Assembly: GCF_039679125.1 (NCBI RefSeq)
Contig: NZ_CP155551.1
Span: 1,364,001 to 1,428,000 of the forward strand
Origin: Blastococcus sp. HT6-4
GTDB taxonomy: Bacteria > Actinomycetota > Actinomycetes > Mycobacteriales > Geodermatophilaceae
DNA: 64,000 bases
Direction: 5' to 3'
Shown piece by piece: positions 40,397 to 50,488 of this stretch; position 1 is the first letter of the stretch; each line of letters begins with the position of its first letter. A model generated the notes under the pieces. The model had not been told where the DNA came from. It did no database searches and saw nothing but the letters and a program-made list of their open reading frames with translations. A program made the position numbers and the translations under genes.

Positions 40397-41425
40397 TCAG
40401 GCCGAGGCCCGCCGGACGAGCGAGGTGGGGCAGACGCGGGTCTCGACGGTCCGCTCGCCGGCCTCGATCTGGTCCAGCAGCAGGTCGACCATCAGCCCGG
40501 TCATCTCGCCGAGCGGCTGCGCGACGGTCGTGAGCGGCGGGTCGCAGGCCCGGGCCACCGCCGCGTCGTCGAACCCCACGACCGCGACGTCCTCGGGCAC
40601 CCGGCGGCCGGCGGCCCGCAGCACCTGCAGGGCGCCCACGGCCATCGGGTCGGAGGCGACGAACACGGCGTCCAGCTCGGGGGCCTCGGCCAGCAGCCGG
40701 GTCATCGCCCGCATCCCGCCGGCCTCGGTGAAGTCCCCCTCGGCGACCAGTTTCGGCCCGGCGTCCCGTCCGGCGTCGGCCAGTGCCGTCCGGTACCCGG
40801 CGAGCCGGTCGAGGCCGGCCACCATGTCCAGCGGCCCGGTGATGGTGGCGACGCGGGAGCGCCCGAGCGAGAGCAGGTGCCGGGTGGCGACGGCGGCGCC
40901 GCCGGTGTTGTCCGCGTCGACGTAGGCGGCCGGCCGGTCGTCGAGCGGCCGGCCGGACAGGACCAGCGGAACATGCGCGCCGGCCAGGATGCCCGGCAGC
41001 AGGTCGTCGCTGTGCAGCGACATGAGGATCACGCCGTCGACGTGCCCCTGCCGCACGTACCGGCCGATCTTCTCCTGCTCCCGCTGTCCGCGGGCCGCGA
41101 GCAGGACCAGGTTCAGGTCGGTGTCGGCCAGCCGGTCGGAGAGCCCGCGGACGATGCTGGCGAAGAACGGGTCGGAGAAGACCTGGGTGTTGGACTCCGA
41201 CAGCACCAGGGCGATCGTGTCGGTGCGCCGGGTGACCAGGCTGCGGGCCATGCGGTTGGGCACGTACCGCAGCGTCTCGACGGCGGTCTGCACCGCCAGC
41301 CGCGCCTCCTCGCTGACCCGCGGCGAGTCGTTGATGACCCGCGACACCGTCGCCCGGGAGACCCCGGCGAGCACGGCCACCTCGTCGAGCGTGGGCGTCG
41401 CGGGCCGTGCGCCGGTGGTCGTCAT
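40397..41425 (-). CDS. LacI-family regulator of the beta-glucoside locus (CebR-like)
   Basis: The 342-residue regulator has a LacI helix-turn-helix (TLDEVAVLAGVSRATVSRVI, about 12-31) and hinge helix YVPNRMARSL, then a periplasmic-binding-like sugar domain ending VRRASA. It is divergent from the sugar ABC operon, the same arrangement as cebR-cebEFG-bglC in Streptomyces, whose regulator releases DNA upon binding cellobiose. Two palindromes in the shared upstream region are its likely operators. The exact inducer is inferred from the GH1 gene. Confidence 0.88.
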   Translation of the reverse strand: MTTTGARPATPTLDEVAVLAGVSRATVSRVINDSPRVSEEARLAVQTAVETLRYVPNRMARSLVTRRTDTIALVLSESNTQVFSDPFFASIVRGLSDRLADTDLNLVLLAARGQREQEKIGRYVRQGHVDGVILMSLHSDDLLPGILAGAHVPLVLSGRPLDDRPAAYVDADNTGGAAVATRHLLSLGRSRVATITGPLDMVAGLDRLAGYRTALADAGRDAGPKLVAEGDFTEAGGMRAMTRLLAEAPELDAVFVASDPMAVGALQVLRAAGRRVPEDVAVVGFDDAAVARACDPPLTTVAQPLGEMTGLMVDLLLDQIEAGERTVETRVCPTSLVRRASA

Positions 41426-41499
41426 GGGCACTCCTCGGGAGGTCGGCGGCCGCGGGGACGGGCCCGGAGGGGCGGTGGCGGCTCGTCCACGGTAACGCC

Positions 41500-41515
41500 G
41501 TGGAAGCGTTTCCAC
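41500..41515. promoter_or_regulatory. LacI-type operator 1
   Basis: GTGGAA-GCGT-TTCCAC is a palindrome with perfect 6-base arms and the CG-centred core seen in LacI/CebR operators. It lies nine bases before a TTGACA hexamer, so a bound repressor would cover the promoter of the sugar operon. Confidence 0.75.
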
Positions 41516-41523
41516 GAGACCCC

Positions 41524-41529
41524 TTGACA
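41524..41529 (+). promoter_or_regulatory. -35 hexamer TTGACA of the sugar operon promoter
   Basis: A consensus TTGACA lies between the two operators, 113 bases before the lipoprotein ATG. No good -10 box is seen at 16-18 bases (CACTGT at 41548 is the best, and poor), so the promoter may depend on a non-standard -10. Confidence 0.45.
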
Positions 41530-41567
41530 GGTTGGTGTGATGGGGACCACTGTTTCGCCCACCAGCC

Positions 41568-41583
41568 GTGAGAGCGTTCTCAC
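41568..41583. promoter_or_regulatory. LacI-type operator 2
   Basis: GTGAGA-GCGT-TCTCAC has perfect 6-base arms around the same GCGT core as operator 1, 68 bases away centre to centre. It would lie at or just after the transcription start of the sugar operon, allowing repression by roadblock or by a loop to operator 1. Confidence 0.75.
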
Positions 41584-41641
41584 ACCGGCGCCGATACCCC
41601 ATCTCCCAGCGGGTGCGGCCGAGGACCCCAGGAGGTCTGCG

Positions 41642-42958
41642 ATGTCTCTGTCCGGGAAGGGCAAGGCGGCGTCGGCGGCGCTCGCCGTCGCACTGCTGAC
41701 CGGCGCGTGCGGGGGGTCGGCCGCCAGCGACGACGACGCGCCGTACGACCCCGACGCCCCCGTCACGCTGACGGTGGGCCTGTTCGGCACGTTCGGGTTC
41801 CAGGAGGCCGGCCTCTACGACGAGTACATGGACCTGCACCCGAACGTCACGATCAAGGAGACGTCGGTCGAGAAGTCGGCCGACTACTACCGGGCGCTGC
41901 AGACCCGCCTGGCCGCCGGGTCGGGGCTGGAGGACGTCCAGGGCATCGAGATCGGCTTCGTCTCCGACATCGTGCAGAACCACGCCGACGCGTTCGCCGA
42001 CTTCGGTCAGGCCGAGAACGCCGACGAGGTGCGCGAGACGTTCTACGACTGGAAGTACGAGCAGGCCATGACCGAGGACGGCCGCGTGGTCGGCCTCGGC
42101 ACCGACGCCGGCCCGCAGGCGATGTGCTTCCGCAGGGACCTCTTCGAGGCGGCCGGCCTGCCCACCGACCGCGAGGAGCTCGGAGAGCTCTGGTCGGACT
42201 GGGAGGGCTACCTCGACGTCGGTCGCAGGTACCAGGACTCGCCCACCAAGCCCGCGGGCAGCGCGTTCGTGGACAGCCCGGCCAGTGTGTTCTCCGCCGC
42301 GGTGTACCAGGGCGAGCTGGCCTACAACGACGAGGACGGCAACCCCGCCCCGGAGTCCAGTGACGGCGTCGAGAACGCCTGGGAGCACGCGAGCGAGGCC
42401 GCGGCCGAGGACCTCACCGCCGGGCTGAGCCAGTTCGGGGACGAGTGGAACTCCGCCTTCGCCAACGGCGCCTTCGCCACCATCGCCTGCCCCGCCTGGA
42501 TGCTCGGCTACATCACCTCGCAGGTCGGCGAGGACGGCGCCGGGAAGTGGGACATCGCCCCGCTGCCCGGCCAGGGCGGCAACTGGGGCGGTTCGTGGCT
42601 CGGCGTCCCCGAGAGCAGCGACGACAAGGAAGCGGCGATGGCCCTGGTCGAGTGGCTGACTGCGCCGGAGCAGCAGATCAAGATGTTCACCCGCGAGGCG
42701 CACTTCCCGTCCAGCTCGGAGGCCGCGGAGGACCCGGAGGTCGCCGACGCCACGAGCGAGTACTTCAGCGGCGCACCCATCGGGCAGATCTTCGGCGAGT
42801 CGGCCGAGAACATCCGCCGCACGCCGATCGGTCGGTACGACACGCAGATCCAGGAGGCGTTCACCACGGCGCTCACGAACGTGGCCACGCAGGGTGTGAG
42901 CCCGGACGAGGCGTTCGAGGACGCGATGGCGAGCGTCGAGCAGGTCACCGGCGGCTGA
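41642..42958 (+). CDS. Sugar ABC transporter substrate-binding lipoprotein (CebE-like)
   Basis: The 438-residue precursor has a lipobox LLTGAC with the lipid-bearing Cys23, then a family-1 solute-binding protein: VTLTVGLFGTFGFQ, IEIGFVSDIV, ALVEWLTAPEQQIKMF and TTALTNVATQGVSPDEAFEDA. It should catch the sugar outside the membrane and pass it to the two permeases. AGGAGG precedes the ATG. It is first in the operon and followed by a strong hairpin, as befits the most abundant subunit. Cellobiose is inferred from the GH1 enzyme and regulator. Confidence 0.88.
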   Translation: MSLSGKGKAASAALAVALLTGACGGSAASDDDAPYDPDAPVTLTVGLFGTFGFQEAGLYDEYMDLHPNVTIKETSVEKSADYYRALQTRLAAGSGLEDVQGIEIGFVSDIVQNHADAFADFGQAENADEVRETFYDWKYEQAMTEDGRVVGLGTDAGPQAMCFRRDLFEAAGLPTDREELGELWSDWEGYLDVGRRYQDSPTKPAGSAFVDSPASVFSAAVYQGELAYNDEDGNPAPESSDGVENAWEHASEAAAEDLTAGLSQFGDEWNSAFANGAFATIACPAWMLGYITSQVGEDGAGKWDIAPLPGQGGNWGGSWLGVPESSDDKEAAMALVEWLTAPEQQIKMFTREAHFPSSSEAAEDPEVADATSEYFSGAPIGQIFGESAENIRRTPIGRYDTQIQEAFTTALTNVATQGVSPDEAFEDAMASVEQVTGG

Positions 42959-42973
42959 CCGCCGGCCGGACGC

Positions 42974-43006
42974 GGTGCCCGGGAGCGCGTCCCGCTCCCG
43001 GGCACC
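42974..43006 (+). terminator. 14-bp perfect hairpin after the substrate-binding gene
   Basis: GGTGCCCGGGAGCG pairs with CGCTCCCGGGCACC around CGTCC, 15 bases after the lipoprotein stop and 57 bases before the first permease start. Such hairpins commonly protect binding-protein mRNA or end part of the transcripts, raising its amount over the permeases. Confidence 0.6.
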
Positions 43007-43063
43007 TGCCCCGGTCCCGGACCACCCCTGTCAGCCGTCCGCCACCCCCGCTGAGGACAGCCC

Positions 43064-44047
43064 ATGACCATCGCGAGCTCCGGACCCCGCGAAGCGCTGA
43101 TCGCCGCGCCCGTGGTCGCGCCCCCGACGACCACCCCGCCGGCCCGCCGGCGCACCCGGCTCACGAGGAACCGCTGGGGCTACGCCTACGTGGCGCCCTT
43201 CTTCCTCGTCTTCGGGTGCTTCAGCCTCTTCCCGTTCCTCTACACCGCCTGGGTCTCGCTGCACGAGACGAGCCTGTCGAACATCGACGGCGGCACGTGG
43301 GTCGGGCTGGAGAACTACCGCAACCTGCTGCAGAGCGAGTTCTTCTGGAACGCCGCCCGGAACACCCTGACCATCGGGATCCTGGCGACGGTGCCCCAGC
43401 TGTGCATGGCCCTGGGGCTGGCGCACCTGCTCAACTACAAGCTCCGGCACCGCACGTTCTTCCGCACCGTGATGCTGATGCCCTACGCGACCAGCATCGC
43501 GGCGGCCACCCTGGTCTTCGCCCAGATCTTCGGCCGCGACTACGGCCTCATCAACGCCGTCCTCGAGGGCGTCGGCCTGGAGCGGATCGACTGGGAGGGC
43601 GGCACCTGGACCAGCCAGCTCGCCATCGCCACCATCGTCACCTGGCGGTGGACCGGCTACAACGCCCTGATCTACCTGGCGGCGATGCAGTCCATCCCCG
43701 GTGAGCTCTACGAGGCCGCGGAGATGGACGGGGCCAGCCGGTGGCGGCAGTTCCTGCACGTCACGATCCCCGCCCTGCGCCCGACGATCCTGTTCACCGT
43801 CATCGTCTCGACGATCGGGGCGGTGCAGCTGTTCGGCGAGCCACTGCTGTTCAGCGGCAACGGCACGACCAACGGCGGGACGTCGAACCAGTACCAGACG
43901 CTCGGACTGCTGATGTACCAGCAGGGCTGGAGCAACTTCCACATCGGCCAGGCCGCCGCGACCGCCTGGGCCATGTTCCTGATCATCCTGGTGATCGTGG
44001 GGGCTGCCGCCGTCGTCGGCCGGCTCCGCGCCCGGGCCGACCGGTAG
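43064..44047 (+). CDS. Sugar ABC transporter permease (CebF-like)
   Basis: The 327-residue MalF-type permease has six helices (first at about 42-62: YAYVAPFFLVFGCF) and the cytoplasmic EAA loop YEAAEMDGASRWRQFLHVTIPALRPT that docks the ATPase. It pairs with the next gene, 9 bases downstream, to form the channel. A 40-residue Pro/Arg-rich cytoplasmic tail precedes the first helix. Confidence 0.88.
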   Translation: MTIASSGPREALIAAPVVAPPTTTPPARRRTRLTRNRWGYAYVAPFFLVFGCFSLFPFLYTAWVSLHETSLSNIDGGTWVGLENYRNLLQSEFFWNAARNTLTIGILATVPQLCMALGLAHLLNYKLRHRTFFRTVMLMPYATSIAAATLVFAQIFGRDYGLINAVLEGVGLERIDWEGGTWTSQLAIATIVTWRWTGYNALIYLAAMQSIPGELYEAAEMDGASRWRQFLHVTIPALRPTILFTVIVSTIGAVQLFGEPLLFSGNGTTNGGTSNQYQTLGLLMYQQGWSNFHIGQAAATAWAMFLIILVIVGAAAVVGRLRARADR

Positions 44048-44056
44048 GAGCCCGTC

Positions 44057-44959
44057 ATGGCGACCCTCACACTCCCCGGCAGGTCGGCGCCGACCGAACC
44101 GCCCCGGGCCCCCGTGCGTCGGCGCAGGGGCCGGGGCGGGAAGTCGGCCTCGGCCGGCCCGGTGGCCTACACGCTGCTGACGCTGTCGGCGCTGGTGTCG
44201 ATCTTCCCGCTGTACTGGACCCTGGTGGCCGGCTCGCACACCAACGCCGAGATCGCCGCCACCCCGCCGCCGTTCCTGCCCGACGCCAGCCTGTTCGAGA
44301 ACATGGGCCGGGCCCTGGAGGAGGCGCCGATCGGGCTGGCGATCCTCAACTCGGTCATCGTGGCCGGCAGCATCACCGTCGGCACCGTGCTGTTCTGCAC
44401 GCTGGCCGGGTTCGCCTTCGCCAAGCTGCGGTTCCGCGGCCGCGGCCTGCTCCTCGCGCTCGTCGTCGGCACGATGATGGTGCCGACCCAGCTGGCCGTC
44501 ATCCCGCTGTTCATGATGATCGCCGAGCTGCAGTGGGTGAACCACCTCCAGGCGGTCATCCTGCCCACCCTGGTCAGCGCGTTCGGCGTGTTCTTCATGC
44601 GCCAGTACCTCGTCTCCGCCCTGCCCGACGAGCTGCTCGAGGCCGGGCGCGTGGACGGCGCCTCGACCTTCCGCGTCTTCCGGTCCATCGTGCTCCCGGC
44701 CGCCCGGCCGGCGATGGCGGTCCTGGCGATGCTGACGTTCCTCACCGCCTGGAACGAGTTCTTCTGGCCGATCATCGCGCTGACCAACAGCAACCCGACC
44801 GTCCAGGTCGCGCTCGCCGGGCTCGGCTCCGGCTACGTCCCGCAGCGCTCGGTGATCATGGCCGGCACCCTGCTCGGCACCGTGCCCGTCCTCGTCGTCT
44901 TCGCCGTCCTCGGCAAGCAGATCGTCGGCGGGATCATGCAGGGCGCGGTGAAGGGATGA
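44057..44959 (+). CDS. Sugar ABC transporter permease (CebG-like)
   Basis: The 300-residue MalG-type permease has an Arg-rich N-tail, six helices, and the EAA loop [26 protein letters not shown] (key residues E, G at VDGAS). [14 protein letters not shown] is the typical MalG segment after it. Ends with [16 protein letters not shown] tail. It lies directly after the first permease and 73 bases before the ATPase gene. Confidence 0.88.
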   Translation: MATLTLPGRSAPTEPPRAPVRRRRGRGGKSASAGPVAYTLLTLSALVSIFPLYWTLVAGSHTNAEIAATPPPFLPDASLFENMGRALEEAPIGLAILNSVIVAGSITVGTVLFCTLAGFAFAKLRFRGRGLLLALVVGTMMVPTQLAVIPLFMMIAELQWVNHLQAVILPTLVSAFGVFFMRQYLVSALPDELLEAGRVDGASTFRVFRSIVLPAARPAMAVLAMLTFLTAWNEFFWPIIALTNSNPTVQVALAGLGSGYVPQRSVIMAGTLLGTVPVLVVFAVLGKQIVGGIMQGAVKG

Positions 44960-45032
44960 CGGCGCCCCTCGTACGAGCCACCCCGCACGACCGGTCCCAG
45001 CGCGCCCGTCCCTCCCGAAAGAGGTCTCTCCC

Positions 45033-46133
45033 ATGGCCAGCGTGACCTTCGCCCAGGCGACCCGGGCCTACCCCCGCACCGAGCGGCCCGCCGTCGACGC
45101 CCTCGACCTCGACATCGCCGACGGCGAGTTCCTGGTCCTCGTCGGCCCGTCCGGCTGCGGCAAGTCGACGTCGCTGCGCATGCTGGCCGGCCTCGAGGAG
45201 GTCGACTCCGGCTCGGTGCTGATCGGCGAGCGCGACGTCACCGACCAGCCGCCCAAGGACCGCGACATCGCGATGGTGTTCCAGAGCTACGCCCTCTACC
45301 CGCACATGACCGTCGAGCAGAACATGGGCTTCGCGCTCAAGCTGTCCGGCGTCCCCAAGGCCGAGATCGCCCGGCGCGTGGCCGACGCGGCCACGATCCT
45401 CGATCTCGAGGACTACCTGCAGCGCCGGCCGAAGGCGCTGTCGGGCGGCCAGCGGCAGCGGGTGGCGATGGGCCGGGCGATCGTGCGCAAGCCGCAGGTG
45501 TTCCTGATGGACGAGCCGCTGTCCAACCTCGACGCGAAGCTGCGGGTGCAGACCCGCACCCAGATCGCCGCGCTGGTGCGCCGGCTGGGCACCACCACCG
45601 TCTACGTCACCCACGACCAGGTGGAGGCCATGACGATGGGCGACCGGGTCGCGGTCCTCAAGGACGGCCTGCTGCTGCAGTGCGACACCCCGGCGACGCT
45701 CTACGACCGCCCGGCCAACGTCTTCGTCGCCGGCTTCATCGGCTCCCCGGCGATGAACATCCTGACCGGCGACGTCGTCGACGGCGGGGTCCGGCTCGGG
45801 ACGGCGGTGCTGCCGGTACCCCGCGACCGGCTGGCGCGGGCGTCGGCCGGGACGGGTCGGGTGACCGTCGGGTTCCGCCCCGAGTGCCTGGAGCTCGCCG
45901 GCCCGGGGGAGGGGATCCCGGTCGTGGTCGACGTCGTCGAGCAGCTGGGCTCGGACGCCTTCCTCCACACCACGCCGGCGGGCGAGGACGCCCACGGCCG
46001 GCTGCACTCCTCCGACGTCGTGGTGCGCACCGAGCCGCGGCAGGCGCCGGCCGTCGGGCAGACCGTCCGGCTGCGCGTCCCGGGACACGCTCTGCACGTC
46101 TTCGACCCGGTCTCGCAGGCGCGCGTCGACTGA
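45033..46133 (+). CDS. Sugar ABC transporter ATPase (MsiK/MalK/UgpC-like)
   Basis: The 366-residue ATPase powers sugar uptake. Walker [10 protein letters not shown] (38-46), Q-loop [11 protein letters not shown], signature LSGGQRQRV, Walker [15 protein letters not shown] and switch VTHDQVEAM are all present, followed by a TOBE domain of about 120 residues. In Streptomyces one MsiK made elsewhere serves many transporters; here the ATPase gene sits in the operon, so this locus is self-contained. Confidence 0.92.
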   Translation: MASVTFAQATRAYPRTERPAVDALDLDIADGEFLVLVGPSGCGKSTSLRMLAGLEEVDSGSVLIGERDVTDQPPKDRDIAMVFQSYALYPHMTVEQNMGFALKLSGVPKAEIARRVADAATILDLEDYLQRRPKALSGGQRQRVAMGRAIVRKPQVFLMDEPLSNLDAKLRVQTRTQIAALVRRLGTTTVYVTHDQVEAMTMGDRVAVLKDGLLLQCDTPATLYDRPANVFVAGFIGSPAMNILTGDVVDGGVRLGTAVLPVPRDRLARASAGTGRVTVGFRPECLELAGPGEGIPVVVDVVEQLGSDAFLHTTPAGEDAHGRLHSSDVVVRTEPRQAPAVGQTVRLRVPGHALHVFDPVSQARVD

Positions 46134-46221
46134 CCCCGCCGCCGTCCCCGTCGCTCCCGCCGGCACCCCGCCGGCGTCCCCGCCCCATCCCTCCCCCCTC
46201 TCGCCCAGGAGACGTGCGCCC

Positions 46222-47625
46222 ATGACCTCGACCGACATCCGACCGGACCTCACCGGCGGGCTGACCTTCCCGCCCGGCTTCACCTTCGGCGCCGCCACCG
46301 CCGCCTACCAGATCGAGGGCGCCGTCGGCGTCGACGGCCGGGGGCCGTCGATCTGGGACACCTTCAGCCACACGCCGGGCCGGACCTTCCAGGGGCACAC
46401 CGGGGACGTCGCCGTCGAGCACTACGCCCGGTACCGCGACGACGTGGCGCTCATGGCGGACCTGGGCCTGTCGGCCTACCGGTTCTCCGTCGCGTGGTCG
46501 CGGGTGCTGCCCGAGGGAGCCGGCCGGGTCGAGCAGCGCGGGCTGGACTTCTACAGCCGGCTGGTCGACGAACTGCTGGCGCAGGGCGTCGACCCCTGGC
46601 TCACGCTGTACCACTGGGACCTGCCGCAGGCGCTGCAGGACCGCGGGGGCTGGAGCGCCCGGGACACCGCCGCCCGCTTCGCCGACTACGCGGGCACGGT
46701 GTACGACGCCCTGGGCGACCGGGTGCGGCACTGGTCCACGCTCAACGAGCCGATGTGCAGCGCGCTCCTGGGCCACATGTCCGGGCAGCACGCGCCGGGC
46801 CTGCGCGACGCCGTCGCGGCGTCCCGGGCGACGCACCACCTGCTGCTGGGCCACGGACTGGCCGCCCGCCTGCTGCGCGACGAGGGCGCCGAGAGCCTCG
46901 GCATCACGCTCAATTTCACGCCCATGACGCCGGCCACCGACCGGCCCGCCGACGTCGACGCGGCACGGCGGCTGGACGGGCAGCAGAACCGGATGTTCCT
47001 CGAGCCGGTCGTGCACGGGGCCTACCCCGAGGACGTCGTCGCCGACCTGGCCGCGGCGGGGGCGCCGCTCCCGGTGCGGGACGGGGACCTGGAGGTCATC
47101 GCCACGCCGCTGGACTGGCTGGGCGTGAACTACTACTTCGAGTCGACCGTGCAGGTCGGCGTCCGGCCGGCGGACCGGCCGACGTCCTTCATCGGCGGGG
47201 AGGACGTCGTGGAGCTGGAGCCCCAGGGCCCGACCACGACCATGGGCTGGGGGGTGAGCCCCGGGGCGTTCACCCGGCTGCTGCTGTGGCTGCACGAGCG
47301 GGCGCCCGGGCTGCCGCTGGTGGTGACCGAGAACGGCTCCGCCTGGGACGACGCGGTCTCCGCCGACGGCGCCGTGCACGATCCCGAGCGCACCGAGTAC
47401 CTGCTCCGGCACCTCGAGGCGGTCACCACCGCGATCGACGGCGGCGCCGACGTCCGGGGGTACTTCGCCTGGTCGCTGCTGGACAACTACGAGTGGGCGC
47501 GGGGGTACGCCCAGCGCTTCGGGCTGGTGCACGTGGACTACGCGACCCAGCAGCGCACGCTCAAGGACAGCGCGCACGTCTACGCCGAACTCCTCCGGCG
47601 CCACCGGCAGGCCCCGGAGGGCTGA
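46222..47625 (+). CDS. Family GH1 beta-glucosidase
   Basis: The 467-residue enzyme has the GH1 start FPPGFTFGAATAAYQIEGA, YRFSVAWSRVLPEG, acid/base Glu176 in STLNEPMC, nucleophile Glu370 in VVTENGSAWDD, and the sugar-binding FAWSLLDNYEWARGY. No signal peptide is present, so it splits cellobiose or other beta-glucosides inside the cell after uptake by the adjacent transporter. AGGAG precedes the ATG. It is the last gene of the operon. Confidence 0.93.
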   Translation: MTSTDIRPDLTGGLTFPPGFTFGAATAAYQIEGAVGVDGRGPSIWDTFSHTPGRTFQGHTGDVAVEHYARYRDDVALMADLGLSAYRFSVAWSRVLPEGAGRVEQRGLDFYSRLVDELLAQGVDPWLTLYHWDLPQALQDRGGWSARDTAARFADYAGTVYDALGDRVRHWSTLNEPMCSALLGHMSGQHAPGLRDAVAASRATHHLLLGHGLAARLLRDEGAESLGITLNFTPMTPATDRPADVDAARRLDGQQNRMFLEPVVHGAYPEDVVADLAAAGAPLPVRDGDLEVIATPLDWLGVNYYFESTVQVGVRPADRPTSFIGGEDVVELEPQGPTTTMGWGVSPGAFTRLLLWLHERAPGLPLVVTENGSAWDDAVSADGAVHDPERTEYLLRHLEAVTTAIDGGADVRGYFAWSLLDNYEWARGYAQRFGLVHVDYATQQRTLKDSAHVYAELLRRHRQAPEG

Positions 47626-47630
47626 GCGGA

Positions 47631-47664
47631 GGCCGGCGGCGCAGGGGGGTCTGCGCCGCCGGCC
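47631..47664. terminator. 14-bp perfect hairpin between convergent genes
   Basis: GGCCGGCGGCGCAG pairs with CTGCGCCGCCGGCC around GGGGGT, between the stop of the beta-glucosidase gene and the 3' end of aceE at 47672. It probably stops transcription from both directions. Confidence 0.7.
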
Positions 47665-47671
47665 CCCGTTC

Positions 47672-50488
47672 TCAGGTCGCGGGGCTGGGGTCGGACCGGT
47701 CGTCGGCCGGCGCGGCCTGCACGTCGCGGACCTGGTACTTCTCCACCGCCTGCCGGACGACCGAGCGCTCGACCTGGCCCTCGTCGGCCAGCGACGCCAG
47801 CGTGCGCACCACGATCGACTCCGCGTCGACGTGGAAGTGCCGGCGAAGTGCCGGGCGGGTGTCGGAGAGCCCGAACCCGTCGGTGCCGAGCGTCGACATG
47901 CCACCGGGCACGTACGGCGCGATCAGGTCGGGCACCGCCCGCATCCAGTCCGACACGGCCACGACCGGGCCCACGGTCTCCTGCAGGCGAGAGGTGACGT
48001 ACGGGGTGCGCGGCTCCTCCTCGGGGTGCAGGAGGTTCCACTCCGCGCACTCGTCGGCCTGCCGGCGCAGCTCGTTCCACGACGTCACCGACCAGACGTC
48101 GGCGCTCACGCCCCAGTCCTGGGCCAGCAGTTCCTGGGCCCGCAGCGCCCACGGCACGGCGACGCCGGACGCGAGCACCTGCGCCTTGACCTCGCCGGCC
48201 GCGCCGTCGTCGGCCCGCGGGCCCTCGGCGTAGCGGTACATGCCGGCCAGCAGGCCCTGCACGTCCAGGTCCTCCGGCTCGGCCGGCTGGCTGAACGGCT
48301 CGTTGTAGACCGTCAGGTAGTACATGACGTCGGGGGAGCGGGAGCCGCCCAGCGGGGCGCCCGGGTCCTCGCCGTACATGCGCACGAGGGCGTCGCGGGT
48401 GATGTGCGCGACCTCGTAGGAGAACGCCGGGTCGTAGGACACCACCGCCGGGTTCGTGTGCGCCAGCAGCAGCGAGTGGCCGTCCTCGTGCTGCAGCCCC
48501 TCGCCGTTGAGCGTCGTCCGTCCGGCGGTGGCCCCCAGCAGGAAACCGCGGCTCATCTGGTCGGCGGCCGCCCAGATCGAGTCGGCGGTCCGCTGGAACC
48601 CGAACATCGAGTAGAAGATGTAGATCGGGATCATCGGCTCGCCGTGCGTCGCGTACGACGTCGCGGCGGCCGTGAAGGACGCCGTGGAGCCGGCCTCGTT
48701 GATGCCCTCGTGCAGGATCTGGCCCTGCTCGGACTCCTTGTAGGTGAGCATCAGCTCGCGGTCGACAGAGGTGTAGCGCTGGCCGGCCGGGTTGTAGATC
48801 TTCTGCGTCGGGAAGAGGCTGTCCATCCCGAAGGTGCGGGCCTCGTCCGGGATGATCGGCACGAAGCGGGGCCCGAGCTCGGAGTCCTTGAGCAACTCCT
48901 TCAGCAGGCGGACGAACGCCATCGTCGTCGCCACCTCCTGCTTCCCCGACCCGCGGCGCAGGACGTCCAGGGCCTTGTCGTCGGGCGCCTTGAGCGTCTT
49001 GAACTCCGACCGCCGGCGCGGCACCGCCCCGCCGAGGGCCCGGCGCCGCTCGAGCATGTACTGCATCTCGTCGGAGTCGGGGTCGGGCTTGTAGTAGGGC
49101 GGCAGCGTCTTGTCCAGCGCCGAGTCGGGGATGTCCAGGTAGAGCCGGTCGCGGAAGGCGGCGAGGTCCTCAGCGGTCAGCTTCTTCATCTGGTGCGTGG
49201 AGTTGCGGCCCTCGAAGTGGCTGCCCAGCGTCCAGCCCTTGATGGTCTTGGCGAGGATGACCGTGGGCTGGCCCTTGTGCTCCACCGCGGCCTTGTAGGC
49301 GGCGTAGACCTTGCGGTAGTCGTGGCCACCGCGGGCGAGGTCCCAGACCTCCTTGTCGCTCATCCCCTCGACGAGCTTGCGGGTGCGGGGGTCCTTGCCG
49401 AAGAAGTGCTCGCGGACGAAGGCGCCGTCCTCGGCCTTGTAGGTCTGGTAGTCGCCGTCGGGCGTCTGGTTCATCAGGTTGACCAGCGCGCCGTCGCGGT
49501 CGGCGGCCAGCAGCTTGTCCCAGCCGCGGCCCCAGATCACCTTGATGACGTTCCAGCCGGCGCCGCGGAAGAACGACTCCAGCTCCTGGATCACCTTGCC
49601 GTTGCCGCGGACCGGGCCGTCGAGCCGCTGCAGGTTGCAGTTGATGACGAAGGTGAGGTTGTCGAGCTCCTCGCGCGCGGCCAGGCCGATGGCGCCGAGC
49701 GACTCGGGCTCGTCCATCTCGCCGTCGCCGAGGAAGGCCCACACGTGCTGGTCGGAGGTGTCCTTGACCCCGCGCGCGTGCAGGTAGCGGTTGAACCGGG
49801 CCTGGTAGATGGCGTTGAGCGGGCCGAGCCCCATCGAGACGGTCGGGAACTCCCAGAACTCGGGCATCAGCCGCGGGTGCGGGTAGGACGACAGCCCGCC
49901 GCCGGGGTGGCTGACCTCCTGGCGGAAGCCGTCCATCTGGTCCTCGGTGAGCCGGCCCTCGAGGAACGCGCGGGCGTAGATGCCGGGGGAGGCGTGCCCC
50001 TGGAACCAGATCAGGTCGCCGCCGCCGGGGTGGTCCTTGCCGCGGAAGAAGTGGTTGAAGCCGACCTCGTAGAGCGAGGCGGACGAGGCGTAGGAGGAGA
50101 TGTGCCCGCCGACGCCGATCCCGGGCCGCTGGGCGCGGTGCACCATGATCGCGGCGTTCCAGCGGATGTAGGCGCGAATGCGCCGCTCGGCGTGCTCGTC
50201 GCCGGGGAACCAGGGCTCGCGCTCGGGCGGGATCGTGTTGATGTAGTCGGTGCTGCGGAGGGCCGGCACCCCTACCTGCTGCTGCCGGCTGCGCTCGAGC
50301 ATCCGGAGCATGAGATAGCGGGCCCGGCCGCGGCCGGCATGGTCGACGACGGCGTCGAGGGACTCCAGCCACTCCTGGGTCTCGTCGGGGTCGGTGTCGA
50401 CCAGTTGGCTGGGGAGCCCGTCGGTGATGACCGCGCGGGCCTGTCCTGCGCGGGCGGGGTCGCCGTCCGGCTGCTGCGGTGCGCTCAT
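47672..50488 (-). CDS. aceE: Pyruvate dehydrogenase E1 component (homodimeric)
   Basis: The 938-residue E1 decarboxylates pyruvate with thiamine diphosphate and passes the acetyl group to the lipoyl E2. [12 protein letters not shown] is the ThDP/Mg motif; [25 protein letters not shown] residues, [17 protein letters not shown] and [11 protein letters not shown] are typical of the single-chain AceE. ATG at 50488 follows GGGAGA. In M. tuberculosis the aceE gene is next to the mabR-fabD block; here it is separated from it by the cellobiose locus. No E2 gene is in view. Confidence 0.96.
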   Translation of the reverse strand: MSAPQQPDGDPARAGQARAVITDGLPSQLVDTDPDETQEWLESLDAVVDHAGRGRARYLMLRMLERSRQQQVGVPALRSTDYINTIPPEREPWFPGDEHAERRIRAYIRWNAAIMVHRAQRPGIGVGGHISSYASSASLYEVGFNHFFRGKDHPGGGDLIWFQGHASPGIYARAFLEGRLTEDQMDGFRQEVSHPGGGLSSYPHPRLMPEFWEFPTVSMGLGPLNAIYQARFNRYLHARGVKDTSDQHVWAFLGDGEMDEPESLGAIGLAAREELDNLTFVINCNLQRLDGPVRGNGKVIQELESFFRGAGWNVIKVIWGRGWDKLLAADRDGALVNLMNQTPDGDYQTYKAEDGAFVREHFFGKDPRTRKLVEGMSDKEVWDLARGGHDYRKVYAAYKAAVEHKGQPTVILAKTIKGWTLGSHFEGRNSTHQMKKLTAEDLAAFRDRLYLDIPDSALDKTLPPYYKPDPDSDEMQYMLERRRALGGAVPRRRSEFKTLKAPDDKALDVLRRGSGKQEVATTMAFVRLLKELLKDSELGPRFVPIIPDEARTFGMDSLFPTQKIYNPAGQRYTSVDRELMLTYKESEQGQILHEGINEAGSTASFTAAATSYATHGEPMIPIYIFYSMFGFQRTADSIWAAADQMSRGFLLGATAGRTTLNGEGLQHEDGHSLLLAHTNPAVVSYDPAFSYEVAHITRDALVRMYGEDPGAPLGGSRSPDVMYYLTVYNEPFSQPAEPEDLDVQGLLAGMYRYAEGPRADDGAAGEVKAQVLASGVAVPWALRAQELLAQDWGVSADVWSVTSWNELRRQADECAEWNLLHPEEEPRTPYVTSRLQETVGPVVAVSDWMRAVPDLIAPYVPGGMSTLGTDGFGLSDTRPALRRHFHVDAESIVVRTLASLADEGQVERSVVRQAVEKYQVRDVQAAPADDRSDPSPAT

